Shown piece after piece: positions 56,238 through 64,000 of a DNA stretch of 64,000 nt. The DNA comes from Desulfovibrionaceae bacterium (lineage in GTDB: Bacteria; Desulfobacterota; Desulfovibrionia; Desulfovibrionales; Desulfovibrionaceae). The stretch lies in the NCBI GenBank assembly GCA_028689675.1, contig JAQVCS010000002.1:124001-188000 (forward strand), in the 5' to 3' direction. The notes beneath the pieces were generated by a model. The model searched no databases, was not told where the DNA came from, and saw nothing but the letters and a program-made list of their open reading frames with translations. The position numbers and the translations under genes were made by a program. How positions within the stretch are numbered: position 1 is the first letter of the stretch; the number at the start of each line of letters is the position of its first letter.

Positions 56238-57773
56238 TTATTTGTCCACGTCCATAGGTTTGATCATGGACTCGATGAAAGATATTTCTTCTTCCGTCAG
56301 ACCGTATTTGGCGTAGAGCTCGGCGTCTGTCCAGGGTTTGGAGAAATCTTGGAGGGGGACAAATTCATATACTCCGCGCATAGCGTGTTGAGCATTTTTC
56401 TTTTGGAGGACAAGAAATCTAAAAAATTTAGTGGAAATATATGAAATGACATTTTGACAAACTATCTTATTTTCAAATGGGCCTATAACGAGATAACTTT
56501 GATTGCAAACTGTATTAGGTTCGCCATAAAATGGCCTACCTAAAATTGTATGAGGAAATACATCACTACCACTTCCTGCTTCTGGTATATATACTTTATG
56601 CCATGCAATCATTTTATGACCTTTTAATATGCTTTTGATTGGCGTAAATGAAGTTCCTCCTTTGAATTTTTTATTATTTCCACTAATATACATTTTTATA
56701 TCATCAGGATGTGTTTTTTGTGGAGTTCCTTTATAACTTGTGACTAGGCCAAATGGAGTTTGAGGACTAACAAATTCATTAAAATATTTTGTGCCTTTTT
56801 TGTAAATTTTATGCAAAATTGTTATGGATTGATTATACCTAATAAAAGTAGAATTTCCATTCTCAAGTAATGGTCTTTTTGCTGGGCCAATATTTTTATT
56901 GTTAATATGAGTAGTTATTTCACAATCGCCGTGATAGTGATAGTTCCACAAAAAATAACAAACCCCAGCTTTTATCTGTACACCAGGAAAACAATCTGTG
57001 GCATTTGGATAGTCATGTAATATTTGAATTCTATTGTCGTTAAGCATTGATTTTCTAAAATCATCTAGACCACGGCCACCAGCATACCAACGAGCAGGAA
57101 TGATCATAATAAGAAAACGTGGATTAAGTTTTTTTGCACAAGAAACAAATTTTTGATAGATAGGAATTGCGTAGTTTTCTTTTTCTACACCTACGTTCAA
57201 CTGATACGGCGGATTCCCGATAATAACGTCAAACTTCATATCAAAAATTTTCTCTGGATTCTGGATATGAATAAATTCATACGCATGGGACTCCAGATCT
57301 ACCCCACGATCGTATTCTGCCTGTGAGGCTCCGCAATATTCACATTTTTCATTTTTCCAACAATGCTTAACACGTCCAAAGCGAATATTGCCATCCGTAT
57401 TTTCAAAACGAGATATAGTATAATCCCCATTTGCTTCTTTTGAACAATAAAGAGACCTGCGGGAAAGCAATGCGGTAAGAGCGGTAAGGGCGATCCCAAA
57501 GAGCTGTTTGTGGAAAATATGGTTAAGGCGTACCTGCAAGTCGGGAAATTCTTTTTCCAGTCCTTTGATGAGCCGTTTGGCGATTTCACGCAAAAACACG
57601 CCACTTTTGCAGGCTGGGTCAAGGAATGTTACCTTTGGATCACTCCAGATGGATTCCGGCAGCATATCCAACATGGCATTCGCCACTTCGGGCGGGGTGA
57701 AAACTTCATCGCTGGACAAATTGGCAAGACAGGAAAGGACGTCAGGATTATGCCCATGCTGGAGGTTAGGCAT
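56238..57773 (-). CDS. Eco57I-like adenine-N6 DNA methyltransferase
   Basis: A 511-residue methyltransferase. Motif I is LDPACKSGVFL (DPACKSG, variant of DPACGSG) and the catalytic motif is IIGNPPYQL. CEYC-type cysteines (KCEYCGAS) may bind zinc. The C-terminal half (about 230-510) is AT-rich and resembles a target recognition domain. It overlaps the next upstream gene by 8 bp. Together with that gene and the helicase it forms a restriction-modification-like unit. Confidence 0.85.
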   Translation of the reverse strand: MPNLQHGHNPDVLSCLANLSSDEVFTPPEVANAMLDMLPESIWSDPKVTFLDPACKSGVFLREIAKRLIKGLEKEFPDLQVRLNHIFHKQLFGIALTALTALLSRRSLYCSKEANGDYTISRFENTDGNIRFGRVKHCWKNEKCEYCGASQAEYDRGVDLESHAYEFIHIQNPEKIFDMKFDVIIGNPPYQLNVGVEKENYAIPIYQKFVSCAKKLNPRFLIMIIPARWYAGGRGLDDFRKSMLNDNRIQILHDYPNATDCFPGVQIKAGVCYFLWNYHYHGDCEITTHINNKNIGPAKRPLLENGNSTFIRYNQSITILHKIYKKGTKYFNEFVSPQTPFGLVTSYKGTPQKTHPDDIKMYISGNNKKFKGGTSFTPIKSILKGHKMIAWHKVYIPEAGSGSDVFPHTILGRPFYGEPNTVCNQSYLVIGPFENKIVCQNVISYISTKFFRFLVLQKKNAQHAMRGVYEFVPLQDFSKPWTDAELYAKYGLTEEEISFIESMIKPMDVDK

Positions 57774-58437
57774 GATGTACCCTCCAGTATTCTACCGGCG
57801 GAAATTCCTGGACGGGGGAGGGGATGAACGCGCCCTGCTCACTGTCGTACTCCCAACCCGGTGTATAGAGCAGCCCTTGTCTTTTTTGTTTTTCCGATTC
57901 TCCCGAAATGAGTTTGTCCAGCCGGAAGTCACGCCGCTTCATGAGGTCGCCGGAGATAAGCGACCATTCCGAGAACACGATGGGCGTTCCATCACTCTGG
58001 AGCAGTGTGAGCGCGTCCCCGCATAGGATATTACGTTCCAGAAGAAAGCGCACAGCCTCAAGGCATTCTGCGCTGACAGCAAGACCGGCAACGGTAGCGG
58101 CGGATTGCTCCCAAAGACTGTAAAGACGTTGGCGGCATTCTACCGCGTTATCTTCCAAGAGTTCCACGCCATACAGGCTGGAAAGTGCCAGCACGGCATA
58201 CCGTTCGTATTCATGGGGACTTTTGCCGTAGCGTGAGGTCACTACGGCCAGCTTTCGGGCAAGGACTTCGGCAAGAAAATTGCCATTGCCGCAGGCGGGT
58301 TCAAGAAAACGGCTTTCAATGCGCTCGGTTTCTGATTTCACGAGGTCGCACATAGCTTTTACTTCCCGCTCTGCGGTGAATACTTCGCCATGAGCTGCCA
58401 CGCGCTCCCGTGATTTGACTTGTGTGCTTTCCGCCAT
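57766..58437 (-). CDS. Partial or degenerate DNA methyltransferase subunit
   Basis: A 223-residue protein with an N6-methylase AdoMet motif LEPACGNGNFL (about 44-55), but the expected catalytic NPPY is missing; the site reads FSEWSLISGD. It may be a non-catalytic partner of the next methyltransferase, or a remnant. The start at 58437 (ATG with AGAGGGG) is chosen over a TTG at 58452. It overlaps the downstream methyltransferase by 8 bp. Confidence 0.75.
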   Translation of the reverse strand: MAESTQVKSRERVAAHGEVFTAEREVKAMCDLVKSETERIESRFLEPACGNGNFLAEVLARKLAVVTSRYGKSPHEYERYAVLALSSLYGVELLEDNAVECRQRLYSLWEQSAATVAGLAVSAECLEAVRFLLERNILCGDALTLLQSDGTPIVFSEWSLISGDLMKRRDFRLDKLISGESEKQKRQGLLYTPGWEYDSEQGAFIPSPVQEFPPVEYWRVHHA

Positions 58438-58463
58438 ATCCCCTCTCTGCAAAGGTGGCGGAA

Positions 58464-58600
58464 AAGTGTACTACCGCGCCGTAGGGTACGTAAGAGCTTT
58501 AAAGCAACCCGTACTATCCAGTAATGATTGACCAAGTCCTTTTTCTGGGCTAAACTATTACTTGACAGTCTATTTTATAGGGTGGCGCGGTAGTACACTT
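58464..58600. repeat. 17-bp perfect inverted repeats flanking about 103 bp
   Basis: AAGTGTACTACCGCGCC (58464-58480) is repeated inverted at 58584-58600. Between them are promoter-like elements in both directions: plus strand TTGACC-17-TAAACT (58528-58556), and minus strand a TATAAA box near 58573-58578. The pair lies between a serine recombinase gene and the methyltransferase operon, so the segment could be invertible. A shorter related motif recurs at 61002-61143. Confidence 0.6.
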
Positions 58601-58610
58601 CTGTGTCCGT

Positions 58611-59216
58611 TTATGGACAAACTTTCTTATATAATTTCACCTTCTTGCGAAAAGTTGACCTGGCCATCTCTGTACGTTTGGCTGCCTCAGTCATTGAAAT
58701 AAATCCTTGCTCCCACAGCAGAGATATTTCAGCAAAATTTTTCGGCAAGGGTTGAGGTTGGGGGCCAAATTTTACCCCATTCCTTTTCGCAGCGGCAATC
58801 CCTTCAGCCTGCCGTTTTCGAATATTCTCCCGTTCATTTTGAGCGACAAAGGAAAGGACCTGTAACACAAGATCTGCAATGAAGGTACCGAGCAAATTTT
58901 TATCCCGTTTGGTGTCGAGCAGAGGCATATCCAGCACGAGTATATCTATACGTTTTTCTTTGGTTAATACCCGCCATTGCTCCAGAATTTCTTCATAGTT
59001 ACGGCCCAACCGATCAATGCTGGTGATGCACATCTGATCGCCGGGTTTTAAGCAAGTGAGAAGGGCCTGATATTGCGGACGCTGAAAATCCTTGCCCGAC
59101 AGCTTATCCATAAAGATATGATCGGCAGGGATAGCGCGTTGCTCAAGGGCTAGACGCTGCCTACTTTCATTCTGGTCTGTACTGGATACGCGGATGTATC
59201 CGTATGTCTGTTCCAT
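58611..59216 (-). CDS. Serine recombinase (resolvase/invertase family)
   Basis: A 201-residue small serine recombinase. The N-terminal catalytic domain has YGYIRVSSTDQNESRQ (active Ser near 10), MDKLSGKDFQRPQ and SIDRLGRNYEEI. A long helix (VAQNERENIRKRQAEGIAAAKRNGV) leads to a C-terminal helix-turn-helix (MTEAAKRTEMARSTFRKKVK). The start at 59216 has GGAGG 8 bp upstream. It is next to the inverted-repeat pair 58464-58600, which may be its target. Confidence 0.92.
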   Translation of the reverse strand: MEQTYGYIRVSSTDQNESRQRLALEQRAIPADHIFMDKLSGKDFQRPQYQALLTCLKPGDQMCITSIDRLGRNYEEILEQWRVLTKEKRIDILVLDMPLLDTKRDKNLLGTFIADLVLQVLSFVAQNERENIRKRQAEGIAAAKRNGVKFGPQPQPLPKNFAEISLLWEQGFISMTEAAKRTEMARSTFRKKVKLYKKVCP

Positions 59217-59239
59217 GCGTATTCCTCCAAGTGTTTGAT

Positions 59240-59626
59240 TCACAATCCCTCATGCGGCATATCTGAAGTCATAACAGGAGGGAGACCGTTTTCGTTCGTA
59301 TTGGAGGTGTGCGTCACAGTAGTGGCGGTCACAAGGGGCGGGGGTGTGTCTTGCCTTTTTGTTTTCGGCGTGTCCTTCCTGCGCTTGAATTCATTCAGAT
59401 ATTTCGCCAAGGTCGGCGGCTTCACATCAATGCCTTTTTCGTGCAGGCGCTCAACAAGCTCCTGCGTGTCGAAGCCGCGTTTCTTCATCCGTTCCAGCGT
59501 CGGGGCAAGGGCAAAAACGGCCTCCTTCACTGTCATGACACGGTTCCCCTCCAGCGTGACGGAGGCGGGCTTGAGCTTGGCAAGTTCCTGTCTGATTGCT
59601 TTGACGTTGGCGGCTGTGATGGGCAT
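59240..59626 (-). CDS. Small mobilisation-module protein
   Basis: A 128-residue protein. The N-terminal half is Lys/Arg/Glu-rich and the middle has GFDTQELVERLHEKGIDVKPPTLAKYLNEFKR, which looks like a helix-turn-helix. The C-terminus is Thr/Pro rich. AGGAGG lies 8 bp before the ATG at 59626. It sits between the recombinase and the relaxase, so it may be an accessory DNA-binding protein for transfer. No family was recognised with confidence. Confidence 0.6.
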   Translation of the reverse strand: MPITAANVKAIRQELAKLKPASVTLEGNRVMTVKEAVFALAPTLERMKKRGFDTQELVERLHEKGIDVKPPTLAKYLNEFKRRKDTPKTKRQDTPPPLVTATTVTHTSNTNENGLPPVMTSDMPHEGL

Positions 59627-59715
59627 GGTATTTCCTCCTATTGTCGTGCTGGGGGGTATTGTACGAATATGGCCCTGAATTTTGCTCTTTGCCTTTCCGG
59701 TCGAGCGGGACGGTC

Positions 59716-59775
59716 GCCCACGCTTCACGGAGTGAAGCCTAGTGGGCTATATCTTCGGCATGGGCGAAGATTTTT
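59716..59775. repeat. Two adjacent hairpins between relaxase and accessory gene
   Basis: GCCCAC and GTGGGC (59716-59747) enclose an inner CTTCAC/GTGAAG. Next to them, ATCTTCG / CGAAGAT at 59751-59771 is followed by TTTT on the plus strand. They lie in the 159-bp gap after the relaxase gene. Confidence 0.5.
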
Positions 59776-59785
59776 CCCAGATGCC

Positions 59786-60961
59786 TCAGCGCATTCGCAT
59801 GCCACGGGCAAACTGCGCTTGTTGGCGCTCCTTTTCCTGTGCGGCCTGCCGCTCCGCCTCCTGACGACGCTGAAGCTGCTCGGCCCGCTTCCGCTCCACG
59901 AAGTCGCGATGCTGCGGCAGAATTTCCGGCAGAAGCAGAAACTCCCGATAGCCTGCCATAATCGCTTTCAATTTTTTCAACTGCGTCTTCAGCTCTTCTT
60001 TTTCCTCATGGCTTTGCTTTCTGTGGGCCTCGTATGCTGCTTCAAGCCGTGTTCGCTTTTGGCGCAGCGCTTCCACCTCCCATTGCAGAATTTTTTTCTG
60101 TTCTTCGGCCAGGTGTTTGACGGCCAGCGCTTTTTTCATCTCGGCAATAAGGAGTGAGGATTTTTTCAGCACGGATTTATAATTGAACAGGGAAGCCTCT
60201 GGGAGAGCGGTGTCCTCCCGAAGAATTTTTTCCGCTTCCTCGGCCTGCCGTTCATAGTCTTCAATGTCCTTTTTCAGCTCTTCCTTGCGCTGCTCCAAGG
60301 TGGCGATAGTTTGCTGAGAATTTTGGGCAAGCTCTTCGCCTTCTAATCGCAACCTTTCCAGTGCCTCCTGCTGTTGCTTGAACTCGCGGGTACTCAAATG
60401 TTTTTTCGCGGAGTCGGGCGTCTGCTCCACGCCGCGTTCAATGGCGAAGCCCCGGCTTTGCAGATATGCGGGGAGTTCTGATTGCAACGTCCGCAGACTT
60501 TGGCGGGTATAAATTTTGTTGGCGTTGAGGCGTCCGTCTGGCGTTACCGGCACATGGAGAAAGTGCATATGCGGCGTTTTTTCATCCATGTGAACCATCG
60601 CGGAAATGACGTTTTCCGCACCTACGAAATCTGTAAGAAAGGCTTTGCTCTCTTCAAAGAAGCGTCTGGTTTCCTCTGGGGAAAAATTTTGAAAAAAATC
60701 ACGGTCGGAAGACACTATAAGTCCGCACATACGCACGGCATCCTTGCGCACAGCCTTGACCAGCAGAAGGTCATCAATGCGGTTCTGAATGGCTTCAGCG
60801 TAGTTTGCTGACGCAGATTTATGTAGCTCGCAGTTCGCCGCGCTCCTGTTGTAGTCAATATCGGGGTTGGAGTGGCTCTCCCGCTCTCGCCGGTTATGAC
60901 TCTGAATGCCGCGTATTGCCTCTTTTTTGAACTTATCCATATGAAAGACGAGATAGGACAT
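59786..60961 (-). CDS. MobV-family relaxase
   Basis: A 391-residue relaxase of the Mob_Pre/MobV type. Motif I is RGIQSHNRRER, with NPDIDYNRSAANCEL. The metal-binding three-His motif is HMDEKTPHMHF (about 125-135). A long coiled coil (about 200-390, Glu/Lys/Arg/Gln rich) forms the C-terminal half. It nicks oriT for transfer. AAGGAAG lies 8 bp before the ATG. The candidate oriT lies directly upstream. Confidence 0.9.
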   Translation of the reverse strand: MSYLVFHMDKFKKEAIRGIQSHNRRERESHSNPDIDYNRSAANCELHKSASANYAEAIQNRIDDLLLVKAVRKDAVRMCGLIVSSDRDFFQNFSPEETRRFFEESKAFLTDFVGAENVISAMVHMDEKTPHMHFLHVPVTPDGRLNANKIYTRQSLRTLQSELPAYLQSRGFAIERGVEQTPDSAKKHLSTREFKQQQEALERLRLEGEELAQNSQQTIATLEQRKEELKKDIEDYERQAEEAEKILREDTALPEASLFNYKSVLKKSSLLIAEMKKALAVKHLAEEQKKILQWEVEALRQKRTRLEAAYEAHRKQSHEEKEELKTQLKKLKAIMAGYREFLLLPEILPQHRDFVERKRAEQLQRRQEAERQAAQEKERQQAQFARGMRMR

Positions 60962-61154
60962 AGCTGGACTTCCTTGTATTACTGGCTTTCCTATTTTTGG
61001 GGCGGTACACTTTTGCGTTTTTCGCGGTACAAAAGTCGAAGACGTGCTTGGACATGGCTGGCCTTCTTTGTAGGACTGACGCGGAGCATTTTACAGGTGT
61101 ACCGCTGTACCACCCTTTAGGAACCGGTACAGCGGTACACTTGAACGCGGCAGT
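60962..61154. other. Candidate oriT region upstream of the MobV relaxase
   Basis: The 193-bp gap has a perfect 15-bp inverted repeat GTGTACCGCTGTACC / GGTACAGCGGTACAC (61097-61111 and 61126-61140) and a second IR ACTTTTG / CAAAAGT at 61009-61036. The motif GCGGTACA is repeated at 61002, 61024 and 61131. Location and symmetry fit a relaxase recognition and nick site, as in MobV plasmids, but the nick is not located. Confidence 0.55.
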
Positions 61155-62942
61155 TCAATTTTCTCCGTCCAGTTTTTTCTTCAACCGTTGAATTGCGCCC
61201 TTGGATTTGCCCATTTCTTCGGCGCAATCCCGCACGCTGTAGCCTTCACTCAAGAGGCGTTTCAGCTCTTCCAATTCCACGTCTTCCAGTTCCTTGATTT
61301 GCCAGCGCAGCGCGTTACCCTCGGTCACCAAGTTTGCCTCAAAGGGCTTTGCGTCATCGCCCAGTATGCCCCGCGCTTTGGTTAAATGAACTTCAAAGCG
61401 CGCGCCTTCGGCCATGCTGTATTCTCTGGGCCTGCGGAGGCTGATCACCGTGTCCATGATGTCTTCCCGTGCGCTGGTGCCGCGCTGGTCGCCGGATTTC
61501 CCGGCATGATGGATGAGCAGGACGGTTATTCCCCGACGGCGTAAGTCCAGCAGCCACGCCTGCATGGTCTGCCATGACTGAGATTCATTTTCCTTGCCGG
61601 TTCGGCATAAGGTCGCGATATTGTCCAGCACAACCATGTCCACATCTTTCAAAAATGGCTCCAGCAGGGCCTGGCCGTGTGCTGTGGATAAATCCGGCAT
61701 GGGGCAGGGCTGTAAATCCGGTGTGATGAGCGCCATATTTTTTAACGTGTGTGGGGGAACGGACATGCCGCTGACAAGCGCGGAAAGGCGGCTCTGCATG
61801 GAAGTGGCTGGCATTTCTCCGTCCACATACAGCGTCCGCTTGGGCATGGGGGCGCGCCAGTTGAATACGGCCCCGCCGGATGCCACGGCTACGGCAACGC
61901 TCAAGGCGGCGAAGGTTTTACCTATGCCGCGCGGGGCGTACATGATGCCTATGCCCTGTACCGGAAGCACCGGTGAAAGAAGATACCCCCGTTCAGGTAT
62001 GGGCATAGAAAGGAACTGCCCCATGTCCAAAGACACAAGCGAGGGATTGTTGCTGGCATATACCACGGCTTCCAGCTGGCGGCAGACCTCCTGTAAACCT
62101 TCGCTTTGATGTAAGTCGTTGAAGTCAGTACCATTGCCCGTAGAAAAAGAAGGGAGGGCGAAACGCGCCTGCGCCGCTTGTGCGGCCTCTTGCCCTTTGC
62201 CACGACCTGCTTCATCATTGTCACCGCACACCACAATAGGGGCGTCAGGGAACTTGCTCCGCACGATATTTGCCACATTTGGCAGATTATTGGCGGAGAA
62301 CGTCACATATACGGTGTAATCACTGGCAAGATGAATGCTGGCCCCGGTGGCATAACCTTCACACAGGACAAGCGGTTTTTCCGTTTTGCCAGGAATGCAA
62401 AAATACCCGCCCTGAATCTTTCCGCCTGCAAGGAAACGTTTTGTTCCATCTGGGGCGATATATTGCAGACTGTGTACGTTGCCTGAAATATCCATGACAG
62501 GAATAAGCAGCATACCATTGTAATCTTGCCGCACATCGCCAAGCGCGGGGATGCCTTTGCGTTGCAGATAGGCGTGTTCCGGCGAACAAGGGAAAGAGGC
62601 GTTGAGAATGCTCCGGGCCTGTTGCGCCGCTGCTTCATGCCGCTGGGCGCATTCAGCCTCGCGTTGCCGCCGTATGGCGTTTTGACGCTGCCGCCATAGC
62701 TCCCGCTCAATCGGGGAAAGCGTTTTTTCCTCGACTTCGGAAAACGTACCCTGTTCTCCGCTTTCCCAGTTGCACCACCAGAGCGTCGCCGGGCTGTCAA
62801 GATGGGCGATGTACGCGCCGTTCTGCTTGTGCGGCTTGCCTGTGGTGGGGCAGCGGCGCAGTTTTCCGTCTGTCAGTACTTCAGACGGAACCAAGCCCTT
62901 GTCGTTCAGAATGTCCCGAAATGTTTGCAGGGGATTACTCAT
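61155..62942 (-). CDS. TOPRIM primase / RepA-like AAA ATPase
   Basis: A 595-residue replication protein. A zinc-finger-like N-terminus (LRRCPTTGKPHK, WWCNWESGEQGTF) is followed by a TOPRIM domain (LVLCEGYATGASI, VVCGDNDEAGRGKG; about 180-280) and a RepA-like RecA-fold ATPase (APRGIGKTFAAL Walker A, VVLDNIATLC Walker B; about 325-540). The C-terminal helix-turn-helix has GYSVRDCAEEMGKSKGAIQRLKKKL. The start at 62942 fits MSNPLQTFRDIL and overlaps the next upstream gene by 8 bp. It supports autonomous replication or priming of the element. Confidence 0.88.
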   Translation of the reverse strand: MSNPLQTFRDILNDKGLVPSEVLTDGKLRRCPTTGKPHKQNGAYIAHLDSPATLWWCNWESGEQGTFSEVEEKTLSPIERELWRQRQNAIRRQREAECAQRHEAAAQQARSILNASFPCSPEHAYLQRKGIPALGDVRQDYNGMLLIPVMDISGNVHSLQYIAPDGTKRFLAGGKIQGGYFCIPGKTEKPLVLCEGYATGASIHLASDYTVYVTFSANNLPNVANIVRSKFPDAPIVVCGDNDEAGRGKGQEAAQAAQARFALPSFSTGNGTDFNDLHQSEGLQEVCRQLEAVVYASNNPSLVSLDMGQFLSMPIPERGYLLSPVLPVQGIGIMYAPRGIGKTFAALSVAVAVASGGAVFNWRAPMPKRTLYVDGEMPATSMQSRLSALVSGMSVPPHTLKNMALITPDLQPCPMPDLSTAHGQALLEPFLKDVDMVVLDNIATLCRTGKENESQSWQTMQAWLLDLRRRGITVLLIHHAGKSGDQRGTSAREDIMDTVISLRRPREYSMAEGARFEVHLTKARGILGDDAKPFEANLVTEGNALRWQIKELEDVELEELKRLLSEGYSVRDCAEEMGKSKGAIQRLKKKLDGEN

Positions 62943-63177
62943 GGTGAGCCTCCTGCCTGTGCTTGGATTCGTCTGTCTGCATGCCAAGGCTCCGCACAAG
63001 TTCGGCGATGTCTTCAACCCGCCATGCAGTTGTGCGGAGGCCAAGTTTAACGGGCTTGGGATAACGTCCTGTGCGGCAGCCCTCCCACCATGCACTTTTG
63101 CTGATGGGGACAATGGCCAGCACCTGGGGGAGACGAAGAAAACCGAATGTGGGAATTTGTGGTTGATTATGTGCCAT
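62935..63177 (-). CDS. AlpA-like helix-turn-helix regulator
   Basis: An 80-residue protein with an AlpA/excisionase-type winged helix: FLRLPQVLAIVPISKSAWWEGCRTGRYPKPVKLGLRTTAWRVEDI. Such proteins control integrative element genes or act as excisionases. Its ribosome site AGGAGG lies inside the 3' arm of a hairpin (63183-63215). The stop overlaps the primase start by 8 bp. Confidence 0.88.
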   Translation of the reverse strand: MAHNQPQIPTFGFLRLPQVLAIVPISKSAWWEGCRTGRYPKPVKLGLRTTAWRVEDIAELVRSLGMQTDESKHRQEAHHE

Positions 63178-63215
63178 AAAAAAGCCTCCTGAATCGTATT
63201 GGATTTCAGGAGGCT
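63178..63215 (-). promoter_or_regulatory. Hairpin that buries the alpA-like ribosome site
   Basis: On the minus strand AGCCTCCTGAA pairs with TTCAGGAGGCT (11 bp), followed by six T and then the ATG. The second arm contains the AGGAGG Shine-Dalgarno. It can act as terminator and as a translational switch. Confidence 0.7.
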
Positions 63216-63289
63216 ATAGCCAAGGCTCGTTGGAAAAATACTGTATGGGACTTGGAAATATCTTGGAAAAAAGTTGTAATGCCAAAATG

Positions 63290-64000
63290 TTAGGTTTCTG
63301 GAGTATCAAGGACGTTGACGCACATAGCCTTTTCAACAAGTTCTTTCCCCTGCTTATCATAGGCGGAGTCGGACTTGTGCGGTTCTCCGAGCAATTCCCC
63401 TATGGCCCGTTTGGTAAGACGCAAGCCCCGCTTATGGAGGAGGATATGGACGATGTATTCATCGGCAAGGCCTTCACCGCGCATGGCGTCACGGATGGCC
63501 TCTTTTGTTTTGCCAGCCCATGCTGATCGCGGGACGAAAACAGCGTCCTGCTCCTGCGGCTCCAGTGGGCGGACTTCGGCAGTCTGTTGGGCAGGTGGCG
63601 TGGCCTCTATACTGACATTAGGAATTTTTTGCTGCGGAGTGTTGAGAATAGAATCAACAACCGCATGAGTAAGCCCCTTTACCTCGTGACGAAGGGGAAA
63701 ATCATGGAGCTTGAGAATTGCGGCAGCCCTGTCCACCAACATGGTGTCAAAAAATATGCGCGAAATGAAGTGATAGCTTGAGTTAGGCAGAAAAAGTACC
63801 TCATCGTCAATATTTTCAATAGCAAAAATGTCGTACTCCGGCCCTCTTTGCTCAAGCTTTCGCAGTGTTGTGAAGAGAAAATCTCTTTCTTCTGAATATA
63901 TTGTGTCAACGGTGCTGAATGTCTCAGACAGGACATACTCAAGACCTATTTTGAGTACCTTGGAATCGATACAACGTGAAAGTTTTTTGAAAAAGTCCAT
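63290..64000 (-). CDS. Unknown protein of the mobile element (may extend past window)
   Basis: A 236-residue protein with no recognised family. The N-terminal half is a mixed helical domain, the middle (about 125-155) is a Pro/Gln/Glu linker and the C-terminal part has a helix-turn-helix-like LADEYIVHILLHKRGLRLTKRAIGELLG. An ATG lies at the last window base, so the true start could be this or further upstream. It is upstream of the AlpA-like gene. Confidence 0.5.
   Translation of the reverse strand: MDFFKKLSRCIDSKVLKIGLEYVLSETFSTVDTIYSEERDFLFTTLRKLEQRGPEYDIFAIENIDDEVLFLPNSSYHFISRIFFDTMLVDRAAAILKLHDFPLRHEVKGLTHAVVDSILNTPQQKIPNVSIEATPPAQQTAEVRPLEPQEQDAVFVPRSAWAGKTKEAIRDAMRGEGLADEYIVHILLHKRGLRLTKRAIGELLGEPHKSDSAYDKQGKELVEKAMCVNVLDTPET

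Overview
The window looks like a Desulfovibrionaceae (sulfate-reducer type) chromosome carrying a large acquired region on its right side. This placement is inferred from family-level hallmarks: a TrmD fused to a second RNA methyltransferase domain, a CofD-like protein of the GAK type, a PTS enzyme I/HPr/IID remnant, a shikimate-kinase-like P-loop kinase that may be a homoserine kinase, and abundant polar amino-acid ABC transporters. No rRNA, tRNA or CRISPR array was found.

Region 1 (1-41866) is core chromosome of moderate GC. It starts with the 3' part of an OmpA/VWA protein and a lipoprotein, then a small kinase. Next comes the conserved rpmH-rnpA-yidD-yidC-jag-mnmE block followed by an RNase D-like exonuclease. 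After these lie a CofD-like gene, mnmA, one amino-acid ABC system with three tandem binding-protein paralogues, a NYN-domain protein, an O-antigen ligase-like protein, uvrA, wbaP with a flavin reductase, a second amino-acid ABC operon, ung, a glycosyltransferase, fabZ, an OmpH-like chaperone, nhaD, trmH and smpB. A long minus-strand run follows in transcription order: an EamA transporter, trmD, rplS, rnhB, yraN, rsmI, PTS IID, ptsH, ptsI and smpB. tspO ends the core. Rho-independent terminators separate most units.

Region 2 (about 41936-51641) is a type I restriction island ordered hsdM-rhuM-hsdS-prrC-hsdR, followed by a fic gene. The presence of prrC between hsdS and hsdR matches the known Prr layout, in which a latent tRNA anticodon nuclease guards the restriction enzyme. 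Here hsdS carries a +1 frameshift near 45600 and three TAEL spacer repeats, and PrrC has Cys where the catalytic Arg is expected. The whole hsd locus is bracketed by two imperfect copies of a roughly 110-bp promoter-bearing sequence.

Region 3 (51814-53569) is an AT-rich cassette that looks like an undescribed RiPP system: a 38-residue precursor-like peptide with a strong ribosome site and promoter, a terminator/attenuator, then a radical SAM/SPASM protein with a PqqD-like N-terminus. This is the best candidate for a new biological system in the window.

Region 4 (53756-64000) is another defence and mobilisation module on the minus strand: an AlpA-like regulator, a TOPRIM/RepA-like primase-helicase, a MobV-type relaxase with a candidate oriT, a small accessory protein, a serine recombinase beside a pair of 17-bp inverted repeats, two partial-looking adenine methyltransferase genes and an SF2 helicase with a GIY-YIG/T5orf172-like N-terminus. 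It looks like part of an integrative mobilisable element whose integrase and far end are outside the window.
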